From assembly GCA_019739335.1 (NCBI GenBank), contig CP073261.1:620001-684000 (forward strand): 64,000 bases of DNA, given 5' to 3'. The DNA is from Erythrobacter sp. Its GTDB lineage: Bacteria > Pseudomonadota > Alphaproteobacteria > Sphingomonadales > Sphingomonadaceae. A model generated the notes under the pieces. That model did not search any database, was not told the DNA's origin, and saw only the letters and a list, made by a program, of their open reading frames with translations. A program made the translations under genes and the position numbers. Shown in pieces: positions 60,497 to 64,000 of this stretch; positions within the stretch are counted from its first letter, which is position 1, and every line of letters begins with the position of its first letter.

Positions 60497-61462
60497 CTAC
60501 GCCCGCAGCAAGCAGGCGCCCCAGGTGAAGCCGCCGCCCATCGCTTCGAGCATCACCAGATCGCCCGGTTTGATGCGCCCGTCTTTCTTCGCCACGTCAT
60601 AGGCAAGCGGAACGCTGGCGGCAGACGTATTGGCGTGGCGGTCCACCGTCACCACCACCTGGTCCATCGACAGGCCGAGCTTGCGCGCGGTGGCATCGAG
60701 AATGCGGGCATTTGCCTGGTGCGGCACCACCCAGTCGATATCCGCGGGCGTCATGCCTGCATCGGCGAGCACTTCGCCGAGCACCTCGGCAAGATTGACA
60801 ACGGCATGGCGGAAAACCTCGCGCCCCTTCATCCTAACCTTGCCGACTTCGCCGGTGGTGGAGGGCCCGCCATCGACATAGAGCAGGTCGCAATGTGCGC
60901 CTTCCGCATGGAGGCGGGTGGCGATCACGCCGGGGCCGTCCTCGTCGACCTCCTGCGCCTCGATCACGAAGGCCCCCGCGCCGTCGCCGAACAGCACGCA
61001 GGTGCCGCGATCATCCCAGTCAAGAATGCGGCTGAACGTCTCCGCGCCGATCACGATGGCGCGCTTGGCCATGCCGGTGCGGATCATCGCATCCGCCGTG
61101 CCCAGCGCATAGAGGAAGCCCGAACAGACCGCCGCAACGTCGAAGACCGGGAAGCCGCGCCCGCCCAGGTTCGCCTGCACCGTGGTAGCGGTGGCGGGAA
61201 AGGTCCGGTCCGGTGTCGCGGTGGCGAGCACGATCAGGTCGACATCGGCAATCTTGCACCCCGCATCGGCCAAGGCCGCGCGCGCAGCATCGGTGGCAAG
61301 CGATCCCGTCGTCTCGCCGTCACCCGCGATGTAGCGCTGGGTAATGCCGGTGCGTTCGCGGATCCATTCGTCGCTGGTGTCCACCTGCTCCGCCAGTTCG
61401 GCGTTGGAGACACAGCGTGCGGGCAGGGCCGAGCCGGAACCGATGACGACCGAACGAATCAC
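60497..61462 (-). CDS. fabH: Beta-ketoacyl-ACP synthase III
   Basis: Starts fatty-acid synthesis by condensing acetyl-CoA with malonyl-ACP; 321 residues. The catalytic triad is visible: cysteine in [10 protein letters not shown], histidine in VPHQANARI and asparagine in [14 protein letters not shown]. It overlaps plsX by four bases (ATGA), a typical pairing of acyl-phosphate production and initiation of acyl chain synthesis. Confidence 0.97.
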   Translation of the reverse strand: MIRSVVIGSGSALPARCVSNAELAEQVDTSDEWIRERTGITQRYIAGDGETTGSLATDAARAALADAGCKIADVDLIVLATATPDRTFPATATTVQANLGGRGFPVFDVAAVCSGFLYALGTADAMIRTGMAKRAIVIGAETFSRILDWDDRGTCVLFGDGAGAFVIEAQEVDEDGPGVIATRLHAEGAHCDLLYVDGGPSTTGEVGKVRMKGREVFRHAVVNLAEVLGEVLADAGMTPADIDWVVPHQANARILDATARKLGLSMDQVVVTVDRHANTSAASVPLAYDVAKKDGRIKPGDLVMLEAMGGGFTWGACLLRA

Positions 61463-62508
61463 TTGGCAGCTCCTGCCCCGTTGCTCATCCCCGCGCCGAT
61501 TTCCGCGAGATCGGCGGTGATCCGCTGGGTGATGTCATCCTCCAGCAGCCGCGCGCAGACATCGACGGCATTGGCCACGCCCTTGGCATTGGCACTGCCA
61601 TGCGATTTCACGATCACTCCGTTGAGGCCGAGAAAGACCCCGCCGTTGTGGTTGTTCGGATCGAGATGGTGGCGCAGCAGCTCGGTCGCCGGGCGGCTGA
61701 CGAGGAAGCCGATCTTGGACCGCAGCGAACTGGTGAAGGCCGTCTTGAGCAGGTCGGTGACGAACCGCGCCGAACCTTCGATTGCCTTCAGCGCGATATT
61801 GCCCGAAAAGCCGTCGGTCACCACCACGTCCACTTCGCCGCGGTTGATCTTGTCGGCTTCGATAAAGCCGTCGAACTGCATCGCCAGCCCGGTCGCGTCG
61901 GCAAGCTGCTGGCTGGCTTCGCGCAGGTTGTCGGTGCCCTTGATGCTTTCGGTGCCGATGTTGAGCAACCGCACGCGCGGCGATGCCTTGCCGGTGACGA
62001 TCCGCGCATAGGCCGCGCCCATGATCGCGAACTGGATCAGGTTGCGGGCGTCGCAATCGGTGTTGGCCCCCAGATCGAGCATCACCACGTCGTTGTCGCC
62101 CAGCGTCGGCATCAGCCCGGCGAGCGCAGGGCGATCGATCCCCGGCATGGTGCGCAGGGCGAGCTTGCCCATCGCCATCAACGCGCCGGTGTTCCCCGCG
62201 CTCACGGCCGCGCCGCAATCGCCGCTTTTCACCGCTTCGATGGCGAGGCCCATGCTGGTGGTCTTGGCGCGGCGGATCGCGCGGCTGGGCTTCTCGTCGC
62301 CCGCCACCACGCCTTCGCAGTGGAGGATCTCGGAAGCGGAGCGCATGTTCGGGTGGTTGGCCAATACCGCTTCGATGCGGGGCTGGTCGCCTACAAGGAG
62401 AAAGCGGAACTTGTCATGCCGACGCCGCGCCAGCGCCGCGCCTTCGACCATCACGCGCACGCCTTCATCCCCGCCCATCGCATCAACGGCGATACGCGGA
62501 AGACTCAT
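61459..62508 (-). CDS. plsX: Phosphate acyltransferase PlsX
   Basis: Makes acyl-phosphate from acyl-ACP for phospholipid synthesis, together with PlsY; 349 residues. The start [27 protein letters not shown] [16 protein letters not shown] and the downstream [16 protein letters not shown] segment ([16 protein letters not shown]) are typical. It lies 29 bases after rpmF and overlaps fabH. Confidence 0.96.
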   Translation of the reverse strand: MSLPRIAVDAMGGDEGVRVMVEGAALARRRHDKFRFLLVGDQPRIEAVLANHPNMRSASEILHCEGVVAGDEKPSRAIRRAKTTSMGLAIEAVKSGDCGAAVSAGNTGALMAMGKLALRTMPGIDRPALAGLMPTLGDNDVVMLDLGANTDCDARNLIQFAIMGAAYARIVTGKASPRVRLLNIGTESIKGTDNLREASQQLADATGLAMQFDGFIEADKINRGEVDVVVTDGFSGNIALKAIEGSARFVTDLLKTAFTSSLRSKIGFLVSRPATELLRHHLDPNNHNGGVFLGLNGVIVKSHGSANAKGVANAVDVCARLLEDDITQRITADLAEIGAGMSNGAGAAK

Positions 62509-62537
62509 GTGCGAAATTCCTTATTCAGGCCGGAGAC

Positions 62538-62717
62538 TTAAGCCTTGGGCTCGATCACCATGCGGCCGTTGTAATGGCCGCAGGCGTTGCACAGCATGTG
62601 CGGACGCTTCAGTTCGCCGCAGTTCGAGCATTCGTGGAAGGCTTCCACCTTCAGCGAATCATGCGACCGGCGATTGCCCCGGCGATGCGGCGAAACTTTT
62701 CTTTTAGGGACGGCCAT
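62538..62717 (-). CDS. rpmF: 50S ribosomal protein bL32
   Basis: A 59-residue ribosomal protein with the N-terminal [19 protein letters not shown] and a zinc-binding [20 protein letters not shown] (four cysteines). It precedes plsX, the near-universal order in bacteria. The start at ATG 62717 fits the family. Confidence 0.97.
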   Translation of the reverse strand: MAVPKRKVSPHRRGNRRSHDSLKVEAFHECSNCGELKRPHMLCNACGHYNGRMVIEPKA

Positions 62718-62783
62718 GGCGGCACCTGATCCTTGAATTCGTTCAAAATCTGCTCGGATGCCGCACTAGGCGATACCCAACCC

Positions 62784-62797
62784 CCGCGCAAGCGCGG
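62784..62797. repeat. Short palindrome CCGCGC-AA-GCGCGG
   Basis: A 14-base perfect palindrome of the same arm-AA-arm build as the REP-like units, upstream of rpmF and of the MAPEG gene. It may be a shorter member of the same family. Confidence 0.45.
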
Positions 62798-62920
62798 CGG
62801 AGAGGGAACCCTCTTGTGCGGCGGAGGGCGGCGCTATAGCGGGTTTTTGCCGCGTTGCAAGCACTCGCAGTCCTGCCTAGAGCAGCATCGGGCAAAGCGA
62901 GGGGAAGTCACTTGGAAGAC

Positions 62921-63310
62921 ATGCATATCAGCCTGATCAGCACTGCAGTTTCGGGCCTCATCGCGCTCTGGCTGGGGATTCGCTGCGGCAGGGTGCGGAT
63001 GAAGGAAAAGGTGATGCACGGTGATGGCGGCAATGTCCTGCTGCTCCGCCGGATGCGCGCGCAGTCCAATTTCACCGAATATGCCCCCTTTGCGCTGGCG
63101 ATGATTATCGTGCTCGACCTGACTGGGCATGACGGCTGGCTGCTCGGCCTGACCGCGCTTTCGTTCCTGATCGGCCGGGTACTTCACCCGCTGGGCATGG
63201 ATGCCGAGGGGGAACACTGGGGCCGCATGATCGGGACGTTGCTGACGATGCTGACGCTGATCGTGCTATCGGGAATGGCACTGGTTGCGGTTTACCAGCA
63301 GTTCGGCTGA
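62921..63310 (+). CDS. MAPEG family membrane protein
   Basis: A 129-residue membrane protein with four helices and the MAPEG-type cytoplasmic loop MRAQSNFTEYAPFALAMIIVL after the first helix. MAPEG members have glutathione transferase or peroxidase activity; bacterial roles are poorly known. I start at ATG 62921; TTG 62912 (LEDMHIS) is possible and has AGGGGA before it. Its stop is next to the MBL gene stop on the other strand. Confidence 0.88.
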   Translation: MHISLISTAVSGLIALWLGIRCGRVRMKEKVMHGDGGNVLLLRRMRAQSNFTEYAPFALAMIIVLDLTGHDGWLLGLTALSFLIGRVLHPLGMDAEGEHWGRMIGTLLTMLTLIVLSGMALVAVYQQFG

Positions 63311-63976
63311 TTACGCGCCAGAAATCGCCGCGTCGCCCACAAACGGATTGCTCGCGCGCTCGCGACCGAAGGTGCTCGTCGGGCCGTGGCCGGGGACGAA
63401 GGTGACGTCGTCGCCGAGCGGCCAGAGCTTCTGCGTGATCGCGTCGAGCAGGTCCTGGTGGTTGCCCATCGGGAAATCGGTGCGGCCGATGGAGCCTGCG
63501 AACAGCACGTCGCCCACAAAGGCGAATTTCGCCTCGCGGTGGAAGAACACCACGTGGCCGGGAGTGTGGCCGGGGCAGTGGATCACTTCGAGCTCCAGCT
63601 CGCCAACGGTCACCGTGTCGCCATCCGCCAGCCAGCGGGTCGGCTCGAACACTTCGCAATGCATGCCGAAGCGGGGACCGTCATCCTCCAGCTTGGCGAT
63701 CCAGAAGATGTCGTCCGCGTGCGGTCCTTCGATCGGCAGGTTCAGCTCCGCCGCCAGCATTCCTGCCTGCCCGCAGTGGTCGGCGTGACCGTGGGTGAGG
63801 AGGATTTTCTCCAGCGTCACCCCGGCCCGCGCCACTGCATCCTTCAGCTTGTCCAGTTCCCCGCCCGGATCGACCAGCGCCCCGCGCATCGTCCTGGTGC
63901 ACCAGACCAGCGAGCAGTTCTGCTGGAACGGGGTGACGGGCACGATGGCGGCGCGAATGGGGGAGCTTTGCGTCAT
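63311..63976 (-). CDS. Metallo-beta-lactamase fold hydrolase, glyoxalase II-like
   Basis: A 221-residue MBL-fold protein with the metal-binding THGHADHCGQAG (about residues 62-73), HCPGHTPGHVVFF and a third histidine in FVPGHGPTSTFGRE. The short form of this type (YcbL-like) lacks the C-terminal glutathione-binding domain of true glyoxalase II. It probably hydrolyses a small thioester. The start at ATG 63976 is close to the window edge. Confidence 0.9.
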   Translation of the reverse strand: MTQSSPIRAAIVPVTPFQQNCSLVWCTRTMRGALVDPGGELDKLKDAVARAGVTLEKILLTHGHADHCGQAGMLAAELNLPIEGPHADDIFWIAKLEDDGPRFGMHCEVFEPTRWLADGDTVTVGELELEVIHCPGHTPGHVVFFHREAKFAFVGDVLFAGSIGRTDFPMGNHQDLLDAITQKLWPLGDDVTFVPGHGPTSTFGRERASNPFVGDAAISGA

Positions 63977-64000
63977 GGAATGGCAAATGGCGGTGACGGG

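Overview
This 64 kb window is GC-rich, gene-dense chromosome from an alphaproteobacterium, most likely a member of the Sphingomonadales close to the Erythrobacteraceae. The assignment rests on gene content and order: an alphaproteobacterial AddA/AddB pair, a DivL-type pseudo-kinase, class I lysyl-tRNA synthetase, an RcnB-like protein of the sphingomonad type, a plsX-fabH-ihfA-merR string, and promoters matching the EcfG general stress sigma factor consensus. The window holds about 60 protein genes, one complete tRNA and several palindromic repeat elements. Nearly all genes look intact and chromosomal; only the first ~445 bases look foreign.

Layout. 1-445: AT-rich end of what looks like an integrated element (an unrecognised open frame, a second small frame, two TGGGGGAA repeats, then a tRNA-3'-end-like sequence that may be an attachment-site remnant). 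514-5819: secA, a small secreted protein, then argJ and a HisN/IMPase-type phosphatase on the other strand. 5822-5917: a large composite palindrome. 5929-17221 (minus strand): a tightly coupled unit read divL > tsaE > amgK > murU > addB > addA > trxA, mixing cell-cycle signalling, tRNA modification, peptidoglycan recycling and double-strand-break repair. 17311-20204: ahcY, a Prx5-like peroxiredoxin and a lipoprotein. 20229-24212 (minus): a candidate stress unit (hemerythrin-like protein > phospholipase D-like protein > folE > murA) led by an EcfG-type promoter. 24440-25617: tRNA-Arg(ACG), mutT and two tandem Flp pilins.

25636-39261: M48 lipoprotein peptidase, accA, xerD, a 620-residue exported protein and a 45-residue membrane protein (minus), divergent from aroK-aroB; then isoaspartyl peptidase, DUF488, a lipoprotein, glutathione reductase, a SIR2-like protein and an RhlE-type DEAD-box helicase. 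39716-48583: small envelope and redox genes (EF-hand lipoprotein, TspO, DCC protein, FAD oxidoreductase, DUF421), ettA, a membrane protein, a flavin-binding PNPOx-like protein, an RcnB-like protein, cytochrome b561 and a prolyl-4-hydroxylase-like dioxygenase. 48594-48695 is a MITE-like palindromic repeat. 48704-59695: lysK, an unusual secreted protein joining three phage tail-collar-like units to RTX repeats, mscS with an EcfG-type promoter, a tannase/feruloyl-esterase lipoprotein, a proline-rich membrane protein, a DinG-type helicase and sixA. 59692-62717 (minus): rpmF, plsX, fabH, ihfA and merR (lipid synthesis and nucleoid). The window ends with a MAPEG protein and a metallo-beta-lactamase-fold hydrolase.

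No CRISPR array, rRNA, complete prophage or complete insertion sequence was seen. The most unusual items are the collar-RTX fusion, the tyrosine in place of the phospho-acceptor histidine in the DivL-like protein, the solitary SIR2-like gene, the set of EcfG-like promoters and the island edge at the left end.
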